The position numbers and the translations under genes were made by a program. A stretch of DNA of 64,000 nucleotides from Flavobacterium frigoris PS1. Its GTDB lineage: Bacteria; Bacteroidota; Bacteroidia; Flavobacteriales; Flavobacteriaceae. Within the stretch, counting starts at the first letter, position 1; every line of letters starts with the position of its first letter. Where the stretch lies: the NCBI RefSeq assembly GCF_000252125.1, contig NZ_AHKF01000018.1, forward strand, positions 496,001-560,000, written 5' to 3'. The notes below the pieces were generated by a model. The model ran no database searches and was not told the DNA's origin. It was given only the letters and a program-made list of their open reading frames with translations. Below, piece after piece: positions 18,801 through 27,187 of the stretch.

Positions 18801-19198
18801 AAACCCATTTTTTCAATCAAGCAGCTTACAATAAAGATGTTGCTTTATTAGATGCTTGGACGGTTGATAATCCAAATTCTACTATCCCAAGATTGTCACT
18901 GGACGATAGAAACAACAACATTCGTGCTTCTTCCTATTATGTTGAAGACGGTTCTTATTTCAAATTAAACAATTTACAATTAGGCTATACTTTTCCTTCA
19001 CAAGCTTTAGCTGGAATGAAATTGCGTTTATATGGACAGGCTAGTAATGTTTTTACTATAACAAAATATAGTGGAATGACCCCTCAAATAGGTCTGCAAA
19101 GTTATTCTTCAAGTAATAGGAACCTTGATATAGGTATTGATAGAGGGATTTATCCACCTTCAAGAACATTTACTTTTGGTTGTAATTTAAACTTTTAA
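15806..19198 (+). CDS. SusC-like TonB-dependent receptor with STN domain (PUL 1)
   Basis: The 1130-residue outer-membrane receptor has a signal peptide (to about 24), an STN signalling domain (about 40-112, INLNLKDVSVKQIFSLIEQ), a carboxypeptidase-D regulatory-like domain (about 125-200), and the TonB box region LDEVVVVGYGT. A plug with the SusC motif GVVVITTKKGG and a 22-strand barrel follow. The STN domain links it to the adjacent FecR/ECF pair (trans-envelope signalling). With SusD it imports an oligosaccharide. The GH92 gene downstream suggests a mannose-containing glycan. Confidence 0.95.
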   Translation: MKQKFILTLSLCLQLGIGTIYSNTPMKIEAVENVAESEKINLNLKDVSVKQIFSLIEQQIDKKFIYMSDQKFLQEKISITTNNQDLNQVLAVLKTKLSLDFKITKNGILVKELGNSNQNKTQENRKITGVVLDNSNLPIPGASVFVAGTAIATTTDFDGKFMINVPENTSSLSISYMGFETKIINIENKTEIKVILSESTSQLDEVVVVGYGTEQRRNVTASISSVKMKDIKSQPKANVVEMLEGRLPGVQIMSDNSPGGGSSIRVRGFSTINNNDPLVIIDGVPASNGLNGINPTDIETLQVLKDAASSSIYGSRAANGVVVITTKKGGKNGKTEIQFDGYSGVQSAFNLPTMLNAQQYGDLLWQATKNDGKVPASGIYGSNPNSPTIPEYLNSSKTIPSDDVKWINEIMQPAAVHSYNLSLSKGDEKGQHAFSLGYFNQEGIIKHTGFERFSARFNSSYTIKDFLTIGENFTSSYTEQVATGTNSALGSIVYDALQFPSIVPVYDTNGDFAGNPINDIANPLGNLTRAKDNKQKRIQALGNVFVSAKISDFVVKTSLGLDFQNYNYRGFSPVYNEILSQNVKNSLTTNNSFNYQLTISNTLNYKKQIGSHNLDVLLGQEAIKYYYEGFGASRQNFLYEDPNFRYLSYGTENQLNTGTANEWALNSYFGRVNYNFNQKYLLSATVRRDGTSRLANNNWGTFPAVSGGWRIDKEDFFDFGDKFSSFLLRASWGQTGNQQLPSYSTVDSYSNNNNYSDYAIGGGQNVTATGLTQTRVSNADLSWETTTQRTIGVDLGFFNDKLNVTAEYYNKETNDILVYNVVPLTYGGTNDGQWINDGQMKNHGFELDLNYADKISDFTYDLALNLTGYKNELTALNSVAYLGIPSSSLHTVNFDQEISRSAVGEPIGSFYGYVSEGLFQSQQEVSDYGLQPNAQAGDLKFKDVNGDGVIDSKDRTFIGSPHPDLMLGFNINLKYKQFDLGMFFNGSFGNDIYNLTKYKTHFFNQAAYNKDVALLDAWTVDNPNSTIPRLSLDDRNNNIRASSYYVEDGSYFKLNNLQLGYTFPSQALAGMKLRLYGQASNVFTITKYSGMTPQIGLQSYSSSNRNLDIGIDRGIYPPSRTFTFGCNLNF

Positions 19199-19206
19199 AT
19201 TTAAAA

Positions 19207-20874
19207 ATGATGCGAATAAAAAACACAATAAAAATAGTTTTCCTATTGGCTTTCAGCCTACAGATTAGTTCATGTTCCAATGATTTTTTAGAGGAAGTTA
19301 CCTACGGTGAAGTTGATCCTTCTGAAATGACAAAACCTGCAAATGTAGAACGTGCCATAATATCAGTCTATAGTGTTCTGAATGGTCAAATAGATGGGGC
19401 CAGTAATGCTTATAATTCTCCCGACTCTAATTTTAGTTTTGGAGACATAACGTCTGATGATAGTTATAAAGGTGGTGGTGGAACAGGGGATCAGAATAAC
19501 ATTCACCAAATGGAGATTTACAATGAAAATGCAACTACCGTAGATATTGAACGTAAATGGATGGCACTTTATGAAGGAGTAAAGCGCTCTAATGAGGCCA
19601 TGCGCTTGTTAAACGCATCACCTGATTTTGAAGCATCTTTAAAAGTGAAGAGAATGGCTGAATTACGTTTTCTGAGAGGCCACTTTTATTTTGAATTAAA
19701 AAAGATATACAATCACATTCCTTATATCGATGAAACGGCTACAACCGTTGCTGATTATGCAAAATCAAATACGACCTTTTCTTCAGATGAGATTTGGACT
19801 AAAATTGAAACAGATTTTCAAGAAGCTTATGCCAATCTTCCAGAGACGCAAAGTGAACTGGGACGACCAACTAAAATAGCTGCTAAAGCTTATTTGGCAA
19901 AATGTTATTTATTTGAAAGTAAATGGCAACTAGCTTATGACGCTACTACTGAAATAATGAGTAGTAATTATGGTTTATTGACAGATTTTCAACAAGTATT
20001 TTTGCCTGAAAATGATAATAATAAGGAAATTATTTTTGCGGTTCAACATTCGGTAAATGACGGACAACCCAGTAATTATAATGGGAGTATCGGCGATAGA
20101 TTGACTGCTCCAGGAGGGCCGTTTTATTCTCAATATGGTTTTCACCGTCCTTCTCAGAACCTTGTTAATGCCTTTAAAACAGATGCTTCAGGTTTACCCG
20201 TAGAAAATAATATAAACGTTGTTGCTAGTGATAATGTAGATCCACGTTTGGATATTACCGTTGGTCGCCCAGGAATACCATACAAAGATTTGGGTATTTT
20301 ATATCAGGATACTTGGGCTAGAGATTTGGCTACTTATGGTGAATTTTCCCCAAAGAAGCGTATCGTTTCAGCAAAGTCAGCTTACTATGTAAAGGTTTGG
20401 CCATACGTAAATGCTTTAAATTATTACATTATTCGTTATGCGGAGGTCGTTTTATGGAGAGCAGAGGCAGCCGTTGAAATAGGGAAATTAGAAGAGGCTA
20501 GAATATTAGTAAATCAAATTCGAAATCGTGCAGCTAATACTGCTTTTGTAAAAACTTTAGACGGAAGTGCCAATGCTGCTAACTATACTATAGCGCCGTA
20601 CACTACTGTCTGGACAAGTAAAGTTGTGGCTAAAACTGCAGTACATTTAGAAACTCGTTTGGAAACAGCAATGGAAGGGCATCGCTTCTTTAACCTAGTT
20701 CGCTGGGGTGAGGCAGATACCGTTTTAAATGCTTACCTTTTGATTGAAAAAGCCAGAAGAACACATCTAACTAATGCGGTGTTTATCAAAGGTAAAAATG
20801 AATATTTTCCAATACCACAAAGGTATATTGATGGATTACCTATAGGAATGGTTACTCAGAATAATGGTTATTAA
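19207..20874 (+). CDS. SusD/RagB-like glycan-binding lipoprotein (PUL 1)
   Basis: The 555-residue lipoprotein (LQISSC lipobox, Cys at about 23) has the TPR-rich SusD fold: VERAIISVYSVLNG near the N-terminus, MAELRFLRGHFYFEL, and the C-terminal ETAMEGHRFFNLVRWGEAD and YFPIPQRYIDG motifs. It forms the lid of the SusC channel and binds the glycan at the cell surface. The gene follows susC after 8 bp, and a perfect hairpin lies just after its stop. Confidence 0.95.
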   Translation: MMRIKNTIKIVFLLAFSLQISSCSNDFLEEVTYGEVDPSEMTKPANVERAIISVYSVLNGQIDGASNAYNSPDSNFSFGDITSDDSYKGGGGTGDQNNIHQMEIYNENATTVDIERKWMALYEGVKRSNEAMRLLNASPDFEASLKVKRMAELRFLRGHFYFELKKIYNHIPYIDETATTVADYAKSNTTFSSDEIWTKIETDFQEAYANLPETQSELGRPTKIAAKAYLAKCYLFESKWQLAYDATTEIMSSNYGLLTDFQQVFLPENDNNKEIIFAVQHSVNDGQPSNYNGSIGDRLTAPGGPFYSQYGFHRPSQNLVNAFKTDASGLPVENNINVVASDNVDPRLDITVGRPGIPYKDLGILYQDTWARDLATYGEFSPKKRIVSAKSAYYVKVWPYVNALNYYIIRYAEVVLWRAEAAVEIGKLEEARILVNQIRNRAANTAFVKTLDGSANAANYTIAPYTTVWTSKVVAKTAVHLETRLETAMEGHRFFNLVRWGEADTVLNAYLLIEKARRTHLTNAVFIKGKNEYFPIPQRYIDGLPIGMVTQNNGY

Positions 20875-20884
20875 AAATTAAATG

Positions 20885-20918
20885 AAATTAGGCAATCGAT
20901 AAGATTGCCTAATTTTTA
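20885..20918 (+). terminator. Hairpin terminator or attenuator after susD of PUL 1
   Basis: AAATTAGGCAATC (20885-20897) and GATTGCCTAATTT (20903-20915) form a perfect 13-bp stem with a 5-nt loop, followed by TTT. It lies between susD and the DUF218 gene, only 14 bp before that gene's ATG. It probably reduces read-through so that SusCD are made in excess over the enzymes. Confidence 0.8.
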
Positions 20919-20928
20919 TACGAAAAAT

Positions 20929-22191
20929 ATGAGAAAAATAATTTACATATTAATTACGCTTGTTTGTATTTCAGGTTATAGCCAAGAAGGAAAAGGATTT
21001 GATTTAGATTATAAATCCTCCAAAACTTCTTCGTTGATTCAGGATAAAAATTTTTATTTGCTGACAGCCATTCAAAAGGATAAAGCAGTTAGTCAACTTT
21101 TAGAAAATAATAGTGTTTTAAAAACGATTTTTATTAAAAAGCAACAAGAGATCGGTTCCAAACTGAACTCTTGCAAAGACAGCCTTTCCTGCTTGATTAG
21201 TGGCTATCAATTCAAAGAAAAAGAACTCAAAAGTATTGAAAATGAACTTCAACTTTTGATGAAAAGTAAAAAGGAACTACAAGATTTTGTAAAAAATAAT
21301 TTGCGTCCTTCAGGAAAATACGAAAATTTTAAAAGTTATACGGATACTGAATTACTGCTAAAAGCGTGGCAAGTTTGCGCTCAAGGAATGAATCGGATTA
21401 TGAAGGTTTATGGTATTGGAGAAGCACCTCAGTATGCTGCAATAGATTCCGTTTCTTATGATGTAAAGTCTAAATTTTATAAAGGATCTGTTTTTATGTG
21501 GTCTGATATGATTCACAATAAAAAACCTAAAGTGAATACTTTATTTTTTCAAGAAAGTCTGGATTTCAGTTTGTCTCTCTTGTACATGAACCATCGAGAT
21601 GAGGTGGCGCGCTACGAACCGCTAGAGGAAAAGGAAAACAAAAAAGCACTTGACCATTTAAAGCAAATAAATTTTAATGCTTTTGATTATGCTTCTATTT
21701 TAATTTTGGGAAATGGACCGGAGAATTATCAAGACCGATTGTCCGCTGTTGGAAAACTAAACATCCAATTAGGAGTATTAGAATATGAAGCTAAGAAAGC
21801 CCCTTTAATTATTGTTTCAGGAGGTCATGCCCATCCTTTTAGAGCTCCTTATTGTGAGGCTATTGAAATGAAAAAAGAATTGATGGATGTGTATCATATT
21901 CCCGAAGAAAACATCCTTATTGATCCTTTTGCAAGGCATACCACAACTAATTTACGTAATGCTAGTAGAATGATGTATGCTTATCAAATACCAACTGATA
22001 AAAAAAGTATTGTAATTACGAATGTAAGTCATAGTGATTATGTAGGAAGCCCCAATTTTAATACGCGTTGTATAGAAGAATTAGGCTATTTACCTGCCAT
22101 TATTCTAAAGAGACTTAATTCGACTGCAATAGAGTTTTCACCAAAAATAGAATCTTTGCATCAAAACCCAATCGATCCTTTAGATCCGTAA
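20929..22191 (+). CDS. Exported DUF218 (ElyC/SanA/YdcF-like) protein in PUL 1
   Basis: From the ATG at 20929 the product is 420 residues with a signal peptide (MRKIIYILITLVCISGYSQ). The N-terminal half is helical and lysine-rich with a CKDSLSC pair. The C-terminal half is the DUF218 domain: ASILILGNGPENYQDRL, PLIIVSGGHAHP, ILIDPFARHTTTNLRNA. A TTG start at 20905 is rejected because it lies inside the terminator hairpin. DUF218 proteins are linked to envelope polymer metabolism, but no reaction is established. Position between SusD and GH92 suggests a role in processing the imported glycan in the periplasm. The GH92 gene follows after 9 bp. Confidence 0.82.
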   Translation: MRKIIYILITLVCISGYSQEGKGFDLDYKSSKTSSLIQDKNFYLLTAIQKDKAVSQLLENNSVLKTIFIKKQQEIGSKLNSCKDSLSCLISGYQFKEKELKSIENELQLLMKSKKELQDFVKNNLRPSGKYENFKSYTDTELLLKAWQVCAQGMNRIMKVYGIGEAPQYAAIDSVSYDVKSKFYKGSVFMWSDMIHNKKPKVNTLFFQESLDFSLSLLYMNHRDEVARYEPLEEKENKKALDHLKQINFNAFDYASILILGNGPENYQDRLSAVGKLNIQLGVLEYEAKKAPLIIVSGGHAHPFRAPYCEAIEMKKELMDVYHIPEENILIDPFARHTTTNLRNASRMMYAYQIPTDKKSIVITNVSHSDYVGSPNFNTRCIEELGYLPAIILKRLNSTAIEFSPKIESLHQNPIDPLDP

Positions 22192-22200
22192 ATTGAGATT

Positions 22201-24267
22201 ATGAAAAAAATACTAGTTTTAGGACTTGCAATCTTTGCAGTAGCTTGCCAATCCTTACAAAGGAATGACGCCAAATTAGCATCACCAGTAGAAAAGGTAA
22301 ACGTATTTTTAGGCACATCTGGTGATCACGGGCAAATGTCGCCTTCGGCTTCTTCTCCTTTCAATATGATGAGTATTGGACCGCAAACCTACCCTCATAT
22401 TCATGCCGGATATGAACATTTGGCCAAGGAATTTTTGGGATTTACCCACAGCCGAATTGAAGGAGTGGGCTGTATGGGAACTGGAGGGAATCTCCTTATC
22501 AAACCCATTTTAAATGGTGATAAAGCGACATCGTTAATCAAAAAAGAAGAATCTGCTTCCCCTGGTTTTTATGGGGTAGCATTTGAGAATGGGATTAAAG
22601 CCCAAATGAGTGTAAAACATAATTTTGGAATGCATCATTACGAATTTCCGAGAAAAGGAGCAGGGCTTTATATTGACTTATCGCATGCATTTGTCAATCG
22701 ATTTGTTGCCGAAGAGCATCAAATTGATAGCAATACGATCAGCGGTTGGATTGATACCCAAACTACTTGCGATAAGGGAATATATCGTATTTATTATGTT
22801 TTGGAGTTCTCTAATTTGGCAACAATAACGCCAACTGCAGAACATAAGTACATAATTACAGCTCTTGCAGACGCTACGGAAATGGAAGTCAGTGTTGGTT
22901 TTTCCTCAGTGAGTACGGCTTACGCCAAAGCTAAAATAGAAGTGATACCCTTAGAAGAGCTAGCTGCACAAACAAAAACAGACTGGAACCATCTTCTGAA
23001 CAGAATAGAAGTAACTGGCGAAAAAGAAAGAGAAGATTTATTCTATTCGCTTTTATACCGAGGGTTACAAGCGCCATTTTTAGTTTCGGAACCGGATGGA
23101 AGCTACAAAGCCATTGACGGTTCGATTCAAAAATCAAGTAGTCCGATATACAACGGTTGGGCCATTTGGGATAATTATCGCGAGCAATTACCCATGCTTT
23201 CGCTGGCTTATCCAGAACGTTTTGGCCCCATTGTAAAGTCAATTGCTAATTTGTATCCCTATGGGAAGAATAATTGGGCAACGAAACACGAATCCTCGCC
23301 TACAGTCCGAACAGAACATGCAATTGTGGTTTTATTGGATGGCTATAAAAAAGGGTATCCTGTAGATTTTAATACGATTAAAGATTCCTTAATCGCGGAA
23401 GTAGATCGCTTGGAATACAACTCGCCAGATAAGGCCTTGGAATCCTCGTATGATTCTTGGGCACTTTCTGAAATACTAAAAATCACCAAAGATTCTTTAC
23501 TGAGTACTCAGTATCTGAATAAAGCTTTAGAATATAAAAGGTATTGGGAAAAAGATTTTGCCGATTTATCCAAGGGAGATCTCGACAAAATGCCTGCTCG
23601 TGGAATGTATCAAGGGACCGTTTGGCAGTATCGCTGGTTTGTTCCTTTTGATGTGTTGGGTCTAAAAAAATTAATTGGAGGAGAAGCTTCATTTTTAAAG
23701 CAATTGGATCAATTTTTTGGGGAGGACAATTACAATCATGCGAATCAACCAGACTTACAAGTTCCAGGTCTGTATAATGCGAGTTCACAACCTTGGAAAT
23801 CACAAAAATTGTTTCGCAATATTATGTTGGATACAGTAGTTCAAGCTTATTTTAATGACAATAGTAAAGGGATCGATTCCTATATTGGAAGAATCTATAA
23901 GAACGAAACCCAAGCTTATATCCGCACTATGGATGATGATGCAGGAACAATGTCATCTTGGTTTGTGATGCGGAGTATAGGACTTTCGCCTGCAAACATA
24001 GGAAACCCAATTTACTATTTGACGGCTCCTATCTTTGAGTCCGTAAAATTAAATTGGGAAAACGGAAAAACATTTCACATACAAGTGTCTAATTATAATA
24101 AAGAGCACTTCTATGTTCAATCAGCTAGTTTAAACGGTGAGTCTTTATTAAGAAATTGGTTGACTCAGGAAGAAATTAGTAACGGTGGAAACCTAATAAT
24201 TGAAACTGCAGCAATACCGAATAAAAAATGGGGAATTGAAAATCAGTGGATTTCTAAAACGGAGTAA
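22201..24267 (+). CDS. GH92-family glycosidase (alpha-mannosidase-like) lipoprotein, catalytic acid position is Gln
   Basis: The 688-residue lipoprotein (FAVAC, Cys16) has the GH92 hallmarks: VFLGTSGDHGQMSPSASSPF and FLGFTHSRIEGVGCMGTGG in the N-terminal beta-sandwich, NGWAIWDNYREQLPML and WQYRWFVPFDVLGL in the (alpha/alpha)6 domain, MDDDAGTMSSWFV with the catalytic-base Asp region, and the C-terminal LNWENGKTFHIQVSNYN block. GH92 enzymes are calcium-dependent inverting exo-alpha-mannosidases. The motif that usually reads NEP, and carries the general-acid Glu, reads HANQPD here (Gln516). That substitution is associated with GH92 members that cleave mannose-1-phosphoryl-mannose, so the substrate may differ from plain alpha-mannan. 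My alignment at this point is by eye. Confidence 0.87.
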   Translation: MKKILVLGLAIFAVACQSLQRNDAKLASPVEKVNVFLGTSGDHGQMSPSASSPFNMMSIGPQTYPHIHAGYEHLAKEFLGFTHSRIEGVGCMGTGGNLLIKPILNGDKATSLIKKEESASPGFYGVAFENGIKAQMSVKHNFGMHHYEFPRKGAGLYIDLSHAFVNRFVAEEHQIDSNTISGWIDTQTTCDKGIYRIYYVLEFSNLATITPTAEHKYIITALADATEMEVSVGFSSVSTAYAKAKIEVIPLEELAAQTKTDWNHLLNRIEVTGEKEREDLFYSLLYRGLQAPFLVSEPDGSYKAIDGSIQKSSSPIYNGWAIWDNYREQLPMLSLAYPERFGPIVKSIANLYPYGKNNWATKHESSPTVRTEHAIVVLLDGYKKGYPVDFNTIKDSLIAEVDRLEYNSPDKALESSYDSWALSEILKITKDSLLSTQYLNKALEYKRYWEKDFADLSKGDLDKMPARGMYQGTVWQYRWFVPFDVLGLKKLIGGEASFLKQLDQFFGEDNYNHANQPDLQVPGLYNASSQPWKSQKLFRNIMLDTVVQAYFNDNSKGIDSYIGRIYKNETQAYIRTMDDDAGTMSSWFVMRSIGLSPANIGNPIYYLTAPIFESVKLNWENGKTFHIQVSNYNKEHFYVQSASLNGESLLRNWLTQEEISNGGNLIIETAAIPNKKWGIENQWISKTE

Positions 24268-24395
24268 AGCATTGATTGAATAGGATAGTGTAATCATTAA
24301 TAACTTCAGATCCTTTTTTCTAAGATGAGAAGCGAAGTCGAAAAACTACCTTGCAATCAAAAAATTATAAGAATTTTTAATTAATTTTGATATTA

Positions 24396-24422
24396 ATGAG
24401 CTCGATATTTTATCGGGCTCAT
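24396..24422 (+). terminator. Hairpin downstream of the GH92 gene
   Basis: A 12-bp stem (24396-24407 with 24411-24422, one T-G pair) closes a 3-nt loop. The following bases are only moderately T-rich. It lies about 130 bp after the GH92 stop and 56 bp before the aldo/keto reductase gene. Confidence 0.65.
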
Positions 24423-24477
24423 TATCTTTAAATTTGACTATTTTTGTTCTTTAAAAATCATTTAAAAGTAACTTAAG

Positions 24478-25428
24478 TTGATTAAAACTAAAATAGGAAT
24501 CGGACTAGCAGCCTTGGGGAGACCAGAGTATATCAATATTCGAGAAAATAAAAGTATAGATAAATCTGAAAAAGCATTTCGAGAAAATGCATTTAAGGTA
24601 TTGGACTTTGCTTACGAAAGTGGCGTTCGTTATTTTGATACAGCACCATCTTATGGTAAAGGCGAACGTTATTTAATCGATTGGAAAACGGAGAGAAAGC
24701 ATTCAGATATTATTTTAAGTACCAAATGGGGGTATACTTATGTTGCCAATTGGGAACTGGGTTATAAAGGCAAACATGAGGTAAAAGAGCATTCTCTTGA
24801 CAAATTACTAGAACAGTGGGAAGTGTCTCAACTTTTGCTTCCTGAACTCAAAATATACCAAATTCATTCGGCGACTTTAGAAAGTGGGGTTCTACAAAAT
24901 GAAGCCGTTTTAAATCAATTACACCAAATTAAAAAACAAACTAATGTTCAAATAGGGATTTCAAGTAGTGGCGTCAATCAAAAGGAAATTATGCTTGAAG
25001 CTTTAAATGTAAAAGTTGAAAATGAATATTTATTTGATAGTTTTCAAGTGACTTACAATATTCTGGAACAATCAAGTTTAGAAGTTCTTAATACTCTGAA
25101 GTCAAAAAATAAAACTATTATTATTAAAGAAGCTTTAGCAAACGGTAGAATTTTTAATCAAGAAAATAAAGCAGTTTATTCCTTATTAGATACTCTTTCA
25201 AAAAAATACAATGTAGGTATAGATGCTATTGCAATTCGATTTGTAATAGAAAGTATAGAACCTGATTTTGTACTAAGTGGTGCTTCAAACACCAAACAAT
25301 TAGAGCAAAACCTAAAAGCACTAAACAAAGATTTGTCATTTACTGCTGTTGAACTCAACCAATTAAAATTATTACGCAGGAACCCAAAGTCTTATTGGGA
25401 TGAACGTAGCCGTTTAACTTGGGATTAA
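24478..25428 (+). CDS. Aldo/keto reductase with an obligatory non-ATG start
   Basis: The 316-residue product is an AKR TIM-barrel enzyme: GLAALGRPEY at the N-terminus, then the catalytic tetrad Asp and Tyr in YFDTAPSYGKGE, Lys in STKWG and His in YQIHSA. VLSGASNTKQLEQNLKAL near the C-terminus is the NADP-binding block. The start is TTG at 24478; an in-frame TAA three codons earlier and the absence of an early ATG leave no better choice. A TATTTTTG -7 box at 24439-24446 fits a short leader. It may oxidise or reduce a sugar released by PUL 1, or be independent of it. Confidence 0.85.
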   Translation: MIKTKIGIGLAALGRPEYINIRENKSIDKSEKAFRENAFKVLDFAYESGVRYFDTAPSYGKGERYLIDWKTERKHSDIILSTKWGYTYVANWELGYKGKHEVKEHSLDKLLEQWEVSQLLLPELKIYQIHSATLESGVLQNEAVLNQLHQIKKQTNVQIGISSSGVNQKEIMLEALNVKVENEYLFDSFQVTYNILEQSSLEVLNTLKSKNKTIIIKEALANGRIFNQENKAVYSLLDTLSKKYNVGIDAIAIRFVIESIEPDFVLSGASNTKQLEQNLKALNKDLSFTAVELNQLKLLRRNPKSYWDERSRLTWD

Positions 25429-25466
25429 AGAAAAAATAAGTCTCTTAAATATTGGGAATAAGTTAC

Positions 25467-25688
25467 TTAGCCTTCAAATTCAGCGAATTTTTTAGTTTCT
25501 ATAACAATCTTTGGTTTGTTTTGTAGGAAACTCTTTCCTAGTAGGTGTTGTATTTGTTCAGTACATGTATCATCTATTTTTGTCTTTTTCTTCGAAAGTA
25601 TCCAATAGGAAGGAATTGTCAATCTGTTGAGTAAAATACTTAGCTGCACAGTGTATTGTAAATCTAAATAAAATGCCTCTCTGAATTT
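25467..25688 (-). pseudogene. Orphan coding-like fragment of unknown family
   Basis: A minus-strand frame is open from a TAG just above 25688 to a stop at 25467, 73 codons, with a GTG at 25649 but no ATG. The composition is protein-like (REAFYLDLQYTVQLSIL, then a basic, Lys-rich tail), yet no domain is recognised. The rest of the 520-bp spacer 25429-25949 shows nothing else. It could be the C-terminal relic of a lost gene, or a short real gene starting at GTG. Confidence 0.3.
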
Positions 25689-25949
25689 CTACCCAAAACA
25701 GAAGACTGAAACGGTAATTTATCACTTAAATTTGGATATTGGAAAAAACACGCTTTTGTGGGATTCCATAACGTTTTTTTCTTTTTAAAGTTTATGTTTA
25801 CTTTGAATTTTAAGTTGAAAATTAAAACCCCATTAATAAACAGGAATCTTTTAAATAAAACAGCTGTAGATTAGTTGAATATTAAAAAACATACAATTCG
25901 TATAAGAAAGCAATTATGTCACTAATTGCATAAATAGAACAATTAAGAT

Positions 25950-27167
25950 ATGAGTATTAGGATTTTACATACCGCTGATTGGCACATTGGTAAACAGTTA
26001 CTGAAAATTGATTTTGCAGAGGATATGAATCTCTTTTTTGATTGGTTAATCAAATGCATTGAGGAGAATAACATAAATGTACTATTGATGTCGGGGGATT
26101 TATTTGATCAGGCAAATCCATCACAGCAGGCAATGAAGCAGTACTATTATTTTTTAAAACAACTGCTGCCCTTAAAATGTAAGGTTATTTTAACTGGTGG
26201 GAATCACGACTCTCCCCATGTCATAAATGCTCCTAAAGAACTTTTGGAAATCCTAGATATAAAGGTTGTGGGTGGAGTTCCTGAATCTATTTCTGAATTA
26301 TTTGTCGAAATTGAAGTAGAGGACCAAAAAGTGGTTGTTGCTGCTGTTCCTTTTTTAAGGGATAAAGATATTCGGAATGTCGCTGCAGGAGAATCATATG
26401 ATGACAAAATCGAACTGATCAGAAACGGAATAGCTACTTATTTTAGCGAAGTAAATGAATATTACAAGGATAAGTACAATGGTATTCCTTTTATTGTAAT
26501 GGCACATTTGTATGCTCAGGGTGCTTCTGTTTCAGAAAGTGAACGTGAAATTCAAATTGGAAATCAAGCGGGTGTTGAATCTGCAATTTTTGGAGAAGAA
26601 CCAAATTATGTCGCGTTAGGACATATCCACCGACCTCAAATTGTCGGGAAATCACATATCAGATATAGCGGTTCGCCAATTGCATTGAGCTTTAGTGAAA
26701 AAAAAGACGGTAAAGAAGTTACTATTTTAGAATTGGAAGGAAATAACTTTAATATTTCTTCGCTTGCAATACCAAAATTCAGAAAATTGCTATCCATTAA
26801 AGGCACCGTTGAAGAAGTACTAAAAGTAATATCCGATTATAAATCAGAATCCCCGTTAATCGATTTGGCCGAGGTCATGATTGAAGAGGAAAATGAGAAT
26901 ATTGAACATATCAGAATATTAGAAGAATTATTGACCACCGAACCAGAAAACGGATTACAGATTTTAAAAGGCAGTATTAAATTCAAGAATGAGGTCGCAG
27001 GTACTTCAAAGCTACTGACAAATGGAGAAGACATCAATGATTTTTCACCAGTACAATTGTTCGAAAAGCGATTAGAACAGGATACTTCTATAGAAAACAC
27101 ACAGGATTTTGTAAATGCTTTTAAGGAAATTATGGAGTCTTTGCATTCTTCAGATTCAATCGATTAA
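25950..27167 (+). CDS. sbcD: SbcD nuclease subunit (Mre11 homologue)
   Basis: The 405-residue protein carries the metallophosphoesterase motifs of SbcD/Mre11 in order: TADWHIG (I), SGDLFDQANPS (II), GGNHDSPH (III), MAHLYAQG (IV) and GHIHRPQ (V), followed by the SbcD capping domain. With SbcC it forms the Mn-dependent, ATP-controlled nuclease that opens DNA hairpins and processes protein-blocked or broken ends. sbcC follows after 20 bp in the same orientation. Confidence 0.95.
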   Translation: MSIRILHTADWHIGKQLLKIDFAEDMNLFFDWLIKCIEENNINVLLMSGDLFDQANPSQQAMKQYYYFLKQLLPLKCKVILTGGNHDSPHVINAPKELLEILDIKVVGGVPESISELFVEIEVEDQKVVVAAVPFLRDKDIRNVAAGESYDDKIELIRNGIATYFSEVNEYYKDKYNGIPFIVMAHLYAQGASVSESEREIQIGNQAGVESAIFGEEPNYVALGHIHRPQIVGKSHIRYSGSPIALSFSEKKDGKEVTILELEGNNFNISSLAIPKFRKLLSIKGTVEEVLKVISDYKSESPLIDLAEVMIEEENENIEHIRILEELLTTEPENGLQILKGSIKFKNEVAGTSKLLTNGEDINDFSPVQLFEKRLEQDTSIENTQDFVNAFKEIMESLHSSDSID

Positions 27168-27187
27168 TACTCCAACAAAACGGTAAT

